Assembly (NCBI GenBank): GCA_015064505.1
Contig: SVSB01000009.1
Location: forward strand, 1 to 60,744
Origin: Oscillospiraceae bacterium
GTDB lineage: Bacteria > Bacillota > Clostridia > Oscillospirales > CAG-272
DNA length: 60,744 nucleotides
Direction: 5' to 3'
Positions 25,610-33,590 of the stretch are shown one piece after another (position 1 is the first letter of the stretch; each line of letters starts with the position of its first letter). The notes below the pieces were generated by a model that searched no databases, was not told where the DNA came from, and saw only the letters and a list, made by a program, of their open reading frames with translations. The position numbers and the translations under genes are program-made.

Positions 25610-26371
25610 ATGAAAAAGGTATTATTGTTCGTTTTTGCGGCTCTTATGGTTCTTTCCTGTGTTGCTTGCGGCGGCGAGAACACGCCCCCCGCAGAAGACA
25701 TCAACGCAAAGTCTGAGGGCGTTATGACCTGGGAAGAGTACAACGCTGCTGCTATCGACGCTTCCGTCGTTGTTGAGGCTTACGTTCAGGCTAAGCAGGG
25801 CTATTGGGAAAAGAACGGCCAGGGACTCTGCACCATTTACGCTCAGGACGGTGTTGGCGGTTATTTCATTTACGATATGCCCGTAACCAAAGCTGACTAC
25901 GACAAGATGGTAGCAGGCACCAAGATCAAGGTTACCGGTAAGAAGGCTGAGTGGTCCGGCGAGGTTGAGATCATCGACGCTACATACGCTATCCTTGACG
26001 GCAATTACGTTGCTCCCGCAAAGGACGTTACCGCACTTCTCGGTACCGACGATCTTGCAAAGAGCCAGAATATGTTCGCTTCCTTCAAGGGTATGACCGT
26101 TGAGGCTTCCAAAGATGCTGACGGCAACGACGTTGCTTTCCTTTACAAGTGGAACGGCGCCGGCGAAGAGGGCGATGACCTTTATTTCAACGTTTCCGTT
26201 AACGGAAAGACTTACACCTTCTGCGTAGAGTCCTATCTCTGCGGCGCAGATACCGACGTTTACAAGGCAGTTAAGGCTCTCAAGATCGGCGATAAGATCG
26301 ATCTCGAAGGCTTCCTCTATTGGTACAACGGCGTTCAGCCCCACATCACCTCCGTTTCTGCCGCAAAGTAA
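25610..26371 (+). CDS. Secreted lipoprotein of unknown function
   Basis: A 253-residue lipoprotein. The signal peptide ends in a SCVAC lipobox (Cys20). The mature part has two similar halves with alternating short strands (about 45-120 and 135-250), each containing a KIKVTG or KIDLEGF type turn, which suggests two OB-fold-like units. Codon use is markedly biased to GAC, AAG, GAG, GTT and TAC, unlike its neighbours, which fits high expression. The strong promoter and strong terminator support this. I do not recognise a family and assign no activity. Confidence 0.82.
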   Translation: MKKVLLFVFAALMVLSCVACGGENTPPAEDINAKSEGVMTWEEYNAAAIDASVVVEAYVQAKQGYWEKNGQGLCTIYAQDGVGGYFIYDMPVTKADYDKMVAGTKIKVTGKKAEWSGEVEIIDATYAILDGNYVAPAKDVTALLGTDDLAKSQNMFASFKGMTVEASKDADGNDVAFLYKWNGAGEEGDDLYFNVSVNGKTYTFCVESYLCGADTDVYKAVKALKIGDKIDLEGFLYWYNGVQPHITSVSAAK

Positions 26372-26408
26372 TTACGGTATAAGCGAGCAATAGTTCGTTT
26401 ATGATAAG

Positions 26409-26449
26409 AAAGATCCGACGGTGCTTCACCGTCGGATCTTTCTTTTTTT
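26409..26449 (+). terminator. Intrinsic terminator
   Basis: AGATCCGACGGTG/CACCGTCGGATCT stem followed by TTCTTTTTTT, ending the lipoprotein gene. Confidence 0.9.
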
Positions 26450-26504
26450 GCGAATACTATTTCCCGTTGATGGAATACTAACTACAAAGAAAAGGGGATA
26501 AAGT

Positions 26505-26732
26505 ATGGATAATAAAAACGGATTTCTTATTACCGACAGAGATAGGGTCTACTCGGCGTGGCTTAACGCAACGGAGGCGGTTCGTGATTACCGCGAATAC
26601 GCAAACGAGCTTGAAGGGGAGAACGATAAGCTTGCCGATATGTTTGCAAAGCAGTCCGAGGCAGAGGGTATCTTTGCCGCAAAAATGCTTAAAATTCTGC
26701 AAGAGCACGACGTAAAGAAGATAACGGGCTAA
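26505..26732 (+). CDS. Small hypothetical protein, 75 residues
   Basis: A 75-residue acidic protein with no membrane segment. Residues about 25-70 should form one long helix or a coiled coil (EYANELEGENDKLADMF, then KMLKILQEHDVKK). AAAGGGG lies 8 bp before the ATG, and codon use is normal for the genome. A GC-rich hairpin follows the stop. The real status is likely but unproven; no family is recognised. Confidence 0.65.
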   Translation: MDNKNGFLITDRDRVYSAWLNATEAVRDYREYANELEGENDKLADMFAKQSEAEGIFAAKMLKILQEHDVKKITG

Positions 26733-26734
26733 CA

Positions 26735-26767
26735 GCGCCTCCGCCAGGTTTTTCCCTGGCGGAGGCG
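26735..26767. terminator. GC-rich hairpin between convergent genes
   Basis: A perfect stem GCGCCTCCGCCAGG/CCTGGCGGAGGCG with a short T-rich loop but no T-tract after it. It lies between the small protein gene and the convergent Xre gene and probably ends transcription from one or both sides. Confidence 0.6.
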
Positions 26768-26778
26768 TTCCGTTAGCG

Positions 26779-27516
26779 TCACTTTGCCATATAGTTTCTC
26801 GAAATGCTGTAGATATCCTTTCTTCCGTCCGGTGAATCAAGATAGATTCCCGCTAATGTGGCAAATATTACGTAGGAATTCAGTCCAAACACATATTTTT
26901 CATCGTCGCGGCATTCGCAAATGTTGGCTTTTAACAGTTTGAACAGAATCGGTTGAATTTCGTTTATTGCCAAACCTGTGTCATTTGAAATGTCCAATTC
27001 CGATTTAGGTTTTTCAAAGTCAAGCGCGGCAAATACCTTCATTACATTATCGTCATTTATGATATTGCATATACGTTTAATACTTGATGCGGGTGTGTTT
27101 GCAATTTTCGTCAGCATATCCTTTCCTGATATTATGATTCCGTATCCTCTGGTGTTGTTTATGCGTATTCCGGTGTCGGATATCTGGGCCGAACCCTTGT
27201 GATCGCTTGAAACGACGGAGCATGCTTGCAGGGATTCAAAAGACGCTCTTATCTCACCAACTTTGCGTGCGTATTCCTTAAGATTACACATACAATCATT
27301 TTTTTGAACAGATTCAGGCACCTCCAAAAGTGCATCTGCAGTTATCCCAAGGACCTCGCAAAGTGTTGGTATTATCATGATATCGGGAAGGCTTTCGCCT
27401 TTTTCCCACTTTGAAACGGCTTGGCTGGATACTCCCAAAAGGGAGCCCAGCTTTTCTTGAGTCAGTGATCTTGCTTTTCTTAACTCACATATTTTCTCGT
27501 TAATCGATCTATTCAT
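26779..27516 (-). CDS. Xre-family HTH transcriptional regulator
   Basis: A 245-residue protein with an N-terminal Cro/C1 helix-turn-helix (about 6-60; LGVSSQAVSKWEKGESLPDI). The rest includes a region with a winged-helix look (SELDISNDTGLAINEIQPILFKLL, about 170-195) and ends with RNYMAK. The overall build matches the Xre protein at 2090-2935. AAGGAG lies 6 bp before the ATG. The gene is alone, with repeats upstream of it. The ligand and targets are unknown. Confidence 0.85.
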   Translation of the reverse strand: MNRSINEKICELRKARSLTQEKLGSLLGVSSQAVSKWEKGESLPDIMIIPTLCEVLGITADALLEVPESVQKNDCMCNLKEYARKVGEIRASFESLQACSVVSSDHKGSAQISDTGIRINNTRGYGIIISGKDMLTKIANTPASSIKRICNIINDDNVMKVFAALDFEKPKSELDISNDTGLAINEIQPILFKLLKANICECRDDEKYVFGLNSYVIFATLAGIYLDSPDGRKDIYSISRNYMAK

Positions 27517-27631
27517 ATTCTTCTCCTTGAATATTCATTGCAAAAGCTTTTACAAAAACATTGTATCGTGATTTGCTGTTGAATACAATTAACGGTTCGT
27601 TGAAAGTTGTACAACCAAAGGTTGTAATTAA

Positions 27632-27695
27632 GGCGGGAGCAAGTCCCGCCCTACTTTAAACCGTTATTGGCAGTAGGGCGGGGCATGCTCTCGCC
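27632..27695. repeat. Inverted pair of 23-bp GC-rich repeats
   Basis: GGCGGGAGCAAGTCCCGCC-CTAC at 27632-27654 and an imperfect reverse complement (20 of 23 bases) at 27673-27695, separated by 18 bp. Each copy is itself a partial palindrome. A further small palindrome, ACAACC-AAA-GGTTGT, lies just before, near 27611-27625. The unit resembles the short GTAGGGCGGG type repeats scattered through anaerobe genomes. It fills the gap between the Xre gene and exonuclease III. Confidence 0.65.
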
Positions 27696-27712
27696 GCGAT
27701 GCTTTTCAATGC

Positions 27713-28465
27713 TTATATATCAATTTCAAGGCAAACGGGGCAATGGTCGCTTCCCATTACTTCGGTAAGTATTTTGCTGTCCGTTACTTTATCAAAAATA
27801 CGGTTTGATACCACGAAGTAGTCTATGCGCCACCCGATGTTTCTTTCGCGCGCCTTCATCATATAGCTCCACCAGGAGTATTCCACCTTGTCGGGGTATA
27901 AACGGCGGTAGCTGTCGGAAAAGCCGCTTGCAAGCAGCTCCGTGAATTTGCCGCGCTCCTCGTCTGTAAAGCCTGCGTTCCTGTGATTGGTCTTTGGATT
28001 TTTAAGGTCAATTTCCTCGTGAGCAACGTTAAGATCTCCGCAGTAGATCACGGGTTTTCTCTTATCAAGCTCGCAGATATAAGCGCGGAAAGCGTCCTCC
28101 CAGGTCATGCGGTAATCAAGGCGTGCAAGCTCGCGCTGGGAGTTGGGTACGTAGACGTTAACGAGATAGAAATTGTCATATTCAAGGGTGATAACTCTGC
28201 CCTCGTGATCGTGCTCCTCAATTCCTATGCCGTAGGAAACGGAAAGCGGCTCGTTCTTTGCAAAAATTGCGGTACCCGAATATCCCTTTTTCTCTGCGCT
28301 GTACCAGAACTGCTTATGATCGGGTGTATCGAATTCCGCCTGACCCGGTTGCATCTTTGATTCCTGTATACAAACGAAATCGGCATCCTGCGCCTTGAAA
28401 AAATCTTCAAATCCTTTGCCAAGACAGGATCGGAAGCCGTTTACGTTCCAAGATATAAACTTCAT
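27713..28465 (-). CDS. xth: Exodeoxyribonuclease III
   Basis: A 250-residue AP endonuclease of the ExoIII family. It opens DNA at abasic sites and trims 3' blocks during base excision repair. The metal-binding residues are visible: SWNVNGFR (Asn), CIQESKMQ (Glu), the YCGDLNVAHEEID Asp-Leu-Asn motif, and GSDHCPV with the catalytic Asp-His. ATG at 28465 is preceded by AAGGAG. Another base excision repair gene, an OGG1-type glycosylase, lies at 40816. The two are not in one operon. Confidence 0.95.
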   Translation of the reverse strand: MKFISWNVNGFRSCLGKGFEDFFKAQDADFVCIQESKMQPGQAEFDTPDHKQFWYSAEKKGYSGTAIFAKNEPLSVSYGIGIEEHDHEGRVITLEYDNFYLVNVYVPNSQRELARLDYRMTWEDAFRAYICELDKRKPVIYCGDLNVAHEEIDLKNPKTNHRNAGFTDEERGKFTELLASGFSDSYRRLYPDKVEYSWWSYMMKARERNIGWRIDYFVVSNRIFDKVTDSKILTEVMGSDHCPVCLEIDI

Positions 28466-28571
28466 ATTGAACTCCTTGTGCGTTTCTTGCATTTATCATA
28501 TCACAAAAATGCAGTAAAAACAATCCGTGTTCACAAAATATTGATGACTTTTGCAAATATCCGTGTTATAA

Positions 28572-30821
28572 TTGATTATCATCATAGTCGGAGGTCGGAA
28601 TGAAAAGGTTTTTTCTTGCTTTATAGCGCTTCTTGCGGTTGTCTTTTCTTTGGCATCCTGCAACGAGCAGGCTTTGCCGCCTATTACCGAGGCTCCCGAT
28701 ACCACGGAGAAGGTTACGTCCGTTCCCGTGACGGATCCGGTGACTGATCACGTAACGGAACCAATAACGGATCCGATAACGCAACCAATTACCGAACCAA
28801 TTACCGAGCCGATAACCGAGCCGATAACCGAACCGATAACCGAACCGGTGACGGAACCAACAACGGAGCCTATAACCGAGCCTGTAACCGAGCCCGTAAC
28901 CGAGGAGGTAACGACGGCGCCCGATGAAGCTGAGGATCCCGTGCTTAGCGCGTTTGATCGGTTCCTTAGGATAGTTATAAAGCCGCAAACCGTAGCTCAA
29001 AAGCGGTTTGAGGGCGAGGAATACGTAAGTACTTTCACTGTAGCGGATCAGGAAGCTTTGCTTAAGGATATGTTATATAAGGGTGAGGACGGTTACGTGC
29101 ACTTAAAGGGTGCGGAGAGCATTATATTGCCCGTAAACGGGGAATATACCGCGCTTCCCGCAATCAGATGGGATAAATATTACCTGAAGTCGCCCGAAGT
29201 ATTCGTTTACGATAAGCTGATCACAACGGTCGCTTCCAAGGACGTTCCATCCTATAAGAATGGCGGAACAATGGGAAAAAACAAGGTTACGGAGAAGGAC
29301 GGTGTATACGGCTTCAGCTTTGCAGATCACGCCTTCGTGCCTTTTCCCGATGAGGTTACAGCGCTTTTTAACGATGAAACGGCAAAGGTGCAACTTGAAA
29401 ACTGGTATATGGAAGGGGATCGGGGCTGTGCCGTTATTCGTGCTTCGCGCGCAAGTGAAAACGGATATAATACGAAGTATTCCGTTATCCTCACAACGGC
29501 AGATAAAGGAAAAAGCATAAACGTTTGCGTTTGCGATACCAATTTCTCCTCCGATTTCTCCACAGCCTGCACGGGAATAAGCTTCGTTTCCGATATGGAA
29601 GGGTATCTTATCTTTGAAAGAACATATTGGAGCATGGGACGTTATTATCACGTCATCATGAAGACCGAGGACGGCGGAAAGACCTTCGTATTCCTTGAGG
29701 ATGAAAATAACGGATATTCAGATATGGGCAAAAACGCGGTCTTTCTTGATTCCAATCATTTCGTAAACGTAGGATATTTCTATAACGGTCTTGATAAGAG
29801 TCTTATCCGCCGCGCGTCCGTGGGTGCCAACGTTAAATTAGCGGAAGCAAAATATTGGCTGCCCGAAAAAAGTGTCTGGAGGCCCGAGGTAAATATTGAT
29901 TGCGCAAACTACCCCCTTCTTGCGGTACTTGAAGGATATACGCCTTACTTTGAAGGCGACATCGGAGTGGTTGCTTTCAAAATATTGGAAACATACTATA
30001 ATCAGGCAATGGGCAAGGCGGGATACGTTTATTTCATCTCAACCGACAGAGGATATACCTGGTCGCTTTACCGTGGCTTTGAGAATGACACCGTGGGCGT
30101 GAAAACAAGCATTGACCCAAAAACCGCAGTACTCACCGATCCCTTTTACGTTCGCAAGGACGGAAACGTGGGTATACGTGACTCCTATGTAGTTATGCCG
30201 ACGACGGGATATTATTTTCACGCAATGGAGAACGATCCATACCAAGGCGGGGATGCAAATATCGATAGGGGAACGAGCTTTGCCTTGCGCAGTCTGAAGC
30301 TGAAGATACAGGAAAACAAGAGCGTGTGGGACGGAGAACGGCTGACCCTTTCTGAGCATCTTTCTTACGAGCTGGGTCTTGAGGGCGGTCTCGGTTCCCA
30401 TATGGTGTTTTTGTATCTGCCCGACGGCACGAAGAAAGAGGTTGACTCTTATCTTGAAGCTTTTGACATAATACCCATTGCCAAAACGGAAAACACCGTC
30501 CGATTCGTATACTCCCGCATTATGAAGAATCCCGCGGGATACACGGAGTATAATCGCCGATATTATTTGTACACAGTAACGTTAAGTGATGACGGCAAAG
30601 AGGTTCTTGAACAGAAGAGCATCGGTATCCCGGGAAAGCCGGTGTACGCCGCAGAAAACGTTATTCTTGCGGAGGAGCTGTTATATCGTGACGATTCCTT
30701 TGGGGATTTTTACAGATATCACGCCTCCGTGGACGGGGGAGAAACCTGGATTGAGTATATGCCTCCCGCAGACGGTGCGGCAATAACCGAGGTAGAGAGA
30801 ATACTGCCTTATGCTAAATAA
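28572..30821 (+). CDS. Surface lipoprotein with TEP-repeat stalk and Asp-box propeller
   Basis: The open frame gives 749 residues from a TTG (28572) that lacks a ribosome binding site; the expected ATG at 28600 is one frame off (see the T6 feature). A signal peptide ends in the lipobox SLASC. Residues about 53-112 are about 15 copies of (I/V)TEP, a stiff stalk that would hold the protein away from the membrane. The rest looks like a beta-propeller with Asp-box turns: TADKGKS (about 310), TEDGGKTF (about 364), STDRGYTW (about 490) and SVDGGETW (about 719). Such boxes occur in sialidases and other secreted sugar-binding or sugar-cleaving proteins. No catalytic set is recognised. Its role on the cell surface is unknown. 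Confidence 0.75.
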   Translation: MIIIIVGGRNEKVFSCFIALLAVVFSLASCNEQALPPITEAPDTTEKVTSVPVTDPVTDHVTEPITDPITQPITEPITEPITEPITEPITEPVTEPTTEPITEPVTEPVTEEVTTAPDEAEDPVLSAFDRFLRIVIKPQTVAQKRFEGEEYVSTFTVADQEALLKDMLYKGEDGYVHLKGAESIILPVNGEYTALPAIRWDKYYLKSPEVFVYDKLITTVASKDVPSYKNGGTMGKNKVTEKDGVYGFSFADHAFVPFPDEVTALFNDETAKVQLENWYMEGDRGCAVIRASRASENGYNTKYSVILTTADKGKSINVCVCDTNFSSDFSTACTGISFVSDMEGYLIFERTYWSMGRYYHVIMKTEDGGKTFVFLEDENNGYSDMGKNAVFLDSNHFVNVGYFYNGLDKSLIRRASVGANVKLAEAKYWLPEKSVWRPEVNIDCANYPLLAVLEGYTPYFEGDIGVVAFKILETYYNQAMGKAGYVYFISTDRGYTWSLYRGFENDTVGVKTSIDPKTAVLTDPFYVRKDGNVGIRDSYVVMPTTGYYFHAMENDPYQGGDANIDRGTSFALRSLKLKIQENKSVWDGERLTLSEHLSYELGLEGGLGSHMVFLYLPDGTKKEVDSYLEAFDIIPIAKTENTVRFVYSRIMKNPAGYTEYNRRYYLYTVTLSDDGKEVLEQKSIGIPGKPVYAAENVILAEELLYRDDSFGDFYRYHASVDGGETWIEYMPPADGAAITEVERILPYAK
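28600..28614 (+). other. Out-of-frame start codon and T6 tract in lipoprotein leader
   Basis: GGAGGTCGGA is followed by ATG (28600) and AAAAGG, then T6 (28609-28614). This ATG opens a frame that stops after eight codons. Adding one T to the tract would join MKRFF to the downstream signal peptide SCFIALLAVVFSLASC in frame, giving a model lipoprotein leader. So the gene is off as written, unless there is slippage, a different start, or a sequence error. Confidence 0.75.
28728..28904 (+). repeat. In-frame 12-bp tandem repeats coding (I/V)TEP
   Basis: About fifteen 12-bp units encode V/I-T-E/D/Q-P. The DNA units differ mostly at third positions. The unit length is a multiple of three, so gain or loss of units changes stalk length and not the frame. 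Confidence 0.9.
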
Positions 30822-30861
30822 CGAAAAAACATCGCAGACACCGTCTGCGATGTTTTTTCGT
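30821..30861. terminator. Bidirectional terminator
   Basis: A palindrome with arms AACGAAAAAACATCGCAGAC/GTCTGCGATGTTTTTTCGTT between the converging lipoprotein and AraC genes. Confidence 0.9.
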
Positions 30862-31649
30862 TATTTTCCGTTCGATTCTCTGTATTCCGATGGGGATTGA
30901 CCGAAACGGCGCTTGAACATTCGGGAAAAGTTGATAACCCCCGAATATCCCGTGGAATATGCAATATCGGTAACGCTCAGATCGCTTGAAAGCAGCAGAT
31001 CCGCCGCCTTTTCAAGTCGAAAATTGTTGATGTATTCCTGGGGAGAGATGCCAACGCTGTTTTTAAAAACGGTGCTGAAATAGCTGCGCTCAAGATTAAG
31101 CATCTTTGCGATCTCGGAAACGGTGATGCCCGTCATATATTTTGCCTGAATGCAGGTCTTTGCCTGCTCCGCAAAGCTTCTGTTGCGGGATATCTTGGGT
31201 TTGCCCGCTTCGGAAATGAGGGACATAAGCTCCCATATCTTTCCGGAAATGAATTCGTTTCTGCCCTCGCTTTTCTCCTGTGCGTCCATCAGCGATGAAA
31301 AAATATTTCCAAGACCGGGGATGGACAAAACGTCACCGGTAAGCTGCTCGGGATCATGATCCGGCGCTTCAAAGCCCACCCAGATGTAATGCCAGGGATT
31401 ATTTGCATCAGCCTGATAGAACACCTTTTCAAGAGGACGGATAATAAAGCAGGAGCCCGCAGATAGCTTGTAGGTCTTGTTCTTTACGGAAAAAACGCCC
31501 TTGCCCGACACAACGTAATGGATAAGCCAATAAGAGCGCATACCGGGTCCGAAAAAGTGATGGGGCAGGCAATGCTCCTGCCCAAAGGACAAGGGATTGA
31601 AGCCGTGCAGATTTTTATTTACAAGGAAGAATTCATTTCGGTTATTCAT
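30861..31649 (-). CDS. AraC-family regulator with cupin-type sensor domain
   Basis: A 262-residue protein. The N-terminal part (about 20-110) is an AraC-type cupin ligand-binding domain with VVSGKGVFSVKNKTYKL and CFIIRPLEK. The C-terminal AraC HTH is at about 160-258, with ITVSEIAKMLNLERSYFSTVF and SVTDIAYSTGYSGVINFSRMF. I chose ATG 31649, which has GAGG 7 bp before it; it overlaps no other start, and the upstream YgiQ gene stops 9 bp away. Members of this type usually sense a sugar and control its uptake or breakdown. The nearest sugar genes are at 22-25 kb, but a link is not shown. Confidence 0.9.
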   Translation of the reverse strand: MNNRNEFFLVNKNLHGFNPLSFGQEHCLPHHFFGPGMRSYWLIHYVVSGKGVFSVKNKTYKLSAGSCFIIRPLEKVFYQADANNPWHYIWVGFEAPDHDPEQLTGDVLSIPGLGNIFSSLMDAQEKSEGRNEFISGKIWELMSLISEAGKPKISRNRSFAEQAKTCIQAKYMTGITVSEIAKMLNLERSYFSTVFKNSVGISPQEYINNFRLEKAADLLLSSDLSVTDIAYSTGYSGVINFSRMFKRRFGQSPSEYRESNGK

Positions 31650-31657
31650 ATCGAACC

Positions 31658-33571
31658 TCAACGGGTCTTTCTTTTGCGTGGGTAATTCTTTGATGCTGCC
31701 TCTTTGTGCTGGTTTTTTGGATAGGCATTCTGAGGCTTTCTTTTGACAAACGGCTTTTTGCTTGCGGGAGGCACAAGCTTGCCGTCACCGTAGCCGATAA
31801 GGTCGCTTCTGCCGCGACGAGCAAGCTGTTCACGCAAAAATTCTGCGTTCTCCGGCTTTCCCGACTGTAGCAGTGCTCTCTGTAGTCTTTTATCTTCCGC
31901 GTTGGTAGGAACGAAAATTTCCTTGCCCGAGAGCGGATCAATGCCCGTGTAGTACATAACCGTGGATACGGTGCCCGGAGTGGGATAAAAATCCTGCACC
32001 TGCTCGGGGTTCATTCCGCATCCGCGTAGAAAGAGAGAAAGCTCGATAGCATCGTCAAGCTTGGATCCGGGATGGCTTGACATAAGATAGGGAACGAGGT
32101 ACTGCTCAAGCCCTGCTTCCTTTGAATACTGCAAAAACTCCTTTTGGAAGGCTTTATAAACGCCAAAGCTTGGCTTGCCCATGGCGTTGAGCACGCGGGT
32201 ACTGCAATGCTCGGGCGCCACCTTAAGCTGACCGCTGACGTGGTCGCGCACAAGCTTTTTAAAGAATCGCTTGTCCTTATCAAGCATAAGGTAATCAAAT
32301 CGTATGCCTGAGCGTACGAACACTTTTTTTACGCCCGGAATGCGCTCAGCTTCCGTGAGGATATCAAGATATTCGCTGTGATCGACCTTAAGATTCTTGC
32401 AGGGCACGGGAGCAAGACAGCGCTTGTCCTTGCATACTCCGTGCTTTACCTGCTTTTCGCAGGCGGGAGCTCGGAAGTTGGCGGTGGGGCCGCCGATATC
32501 GTGTATATAACCCTTAAAATCGGGAAGGTGGGTGATCTTTTCCACCTCTGCAAGCACGCTCTCCTTGGAGCGGCAACGTACGGCTCTGCCCTGATGGAAG
32601 GTAAGGGCGCAGAAATTGCATTCACCGAAGCAGCCGCGGTTGTGCGTTACGGAAAACTTTACCTCCTCGATGGCGGGAACGCCACCGAGCGCATCGTAGC
32701 TTGGGTGCCATGCGCGGGCGTAAGGCAGAGAATAGACCTTGTCAAGCTCCTTTTGCTCAAGGGGGAACATGGGAGGCTCCTGAACGAGTATCTTATCGCC
32801 GTAGCCTTCAAGAAGAGGCTTACCGCTTATGGCATCCTGATTTTCGTATTGAATCTTAAAAGCCGCGGCGTACGCCTTCTTATCCTGCTTCAGATCGTCG
32901 TATTCACCGATAAAAATGCTATCCTCGGGAGTTTTATCTGTGTTCTTTATGAGGTATGCAGTGCCTCTGACTCCGCGTATCTTCTTGACGGGTACTCCCC
33001 GCTCAAGGAGACGCGCAAGCTCAAGTATGGTCTTTTCGCCCATACCGTAAGAAACTATATCCGCTCGACTGTCAACAAGCACGCTGCGCCGCACGGTATC
33101 GCTCCAATAATCGTAATGTGCAAAACGGCGAAGAGAAGCTTCAAGACCGCCGATGATTATCGGCACATCGCCGTATGCCTCTCTTATTTTGTTGCAGTAT
33201 ACGATAACGGCACGGTCGGGGCGCAGACCTATTTTGCCTGCGGGGGAATAGTAGTCGTATTTTCTGCGGTGCTTAGAAACTGAGTAATGCGCCACCATGG
33301 AATCTATATTTCCCGAGGAAACAAGAAAGCCGAGCTTCGGGCGCCCGAACTCCTTAAAAGCGTCCGTGGTCCTCCAGTCCGGCTGTGAGATAATGGCGCA
33401 GGTAAAGCCGTGTGCTTCCAGATAACGGCAAATGACCGCACAGCCGAAGGATGGGTGGTCAACGTAAGCGTCTCCGCAAACATAAACGAAATCGGGCGTT
33501 TCGATACCGCCCGCGCGTGCCTCCTCCCTCGTAAGAGGGAAGAAGGCCGCGCACTTATCCTGCTTATTCAT
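31658..33571 (-). CDS. YgiQ-family radical SAM protein
   Basis: A 637-residue YgiQ-type protein, with an N-terminal B12-binding-like UPF0313 region and a radical SAM core. The [4Fe-4S] cysteines are in NRGCFGECNFCALTFHQG (CxxxCxxC, about 310-325). A C-terminal basic tail (about 590-637), rich in Lys and Arg, is typical. Other conserved stretches are IIGGLEASLRRFAHYDYW and KVAPEHCSTRVL. The family is widespread in anaerobes and its reaction is not established. AAAGGA precedes the ATG. The stop lies 8 bp before the AraC ATG, and it is 19 bp after infB, so it may be the distal end of that operon. Confidence 0.93.
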   Translation of the reverse strand: MNKQDKCAAFFPLTREEARAGGIETPDFVYVCGDAYVDHPSFGCAVICRYLEAHGFTCAIISQPDWRTTDAFKEFGRPKLGFLVSSGNIDSMVAHYSVSKHRRKYDYYSPAGKIGLRPDRAVIVYCNKIREAYGDVPIIIGGLEASLRRFAHYDYWSDTVRRSVLVDSRADIVSYGMGEKTILELARLLERGVPVKKIRGVRGTAYLIKNTDKTPEDSIFIGEYDDLKQDKKAYAAAFKIQYENQDAISGKPLLEGYGDKILVQEPPMFPLEQKELDKVYSLPYARAWHPSYDALGGVPAIEEVKFSVTHNRGCFGECNFCALTFHQGRAVRCRSKESVLAEVEKITHLPDFKGYIHDIGGPTANFRAPACEKQVKHGVCKDKRCLAPVPCKNLKVDHSEYLDILTEAERIPGVKKVFVRSGIRFDYLMLDKDKRFFKKLVRDHVSGQLKVAPEHCSTRVLNAMGKPSFGVYKAFQKEFLQYSKEAGLEQYLVPYLMSSHPGSKLDDAIELSLFLRGCGMNPEQVQDFYPTPGTVSTVMYYTGIDPLSGKEIFVPTNAEDKRLQRALLQSGKPENAEFLREQLARRGRSDLIGYGDGKLVPPASKKPFVKRKPQNAYPKNQHKEAASKNYPRKRKTR

Positions 33572-33590
33572 TTTATTCCTTTCGGAAGGG

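Noticed and set aside
28728-28904. CRISPR array or DNA-level satellite
   Set aside because: Units are 12 bp, have no spacers and keep the reading frame; they encode a peptide stalk.
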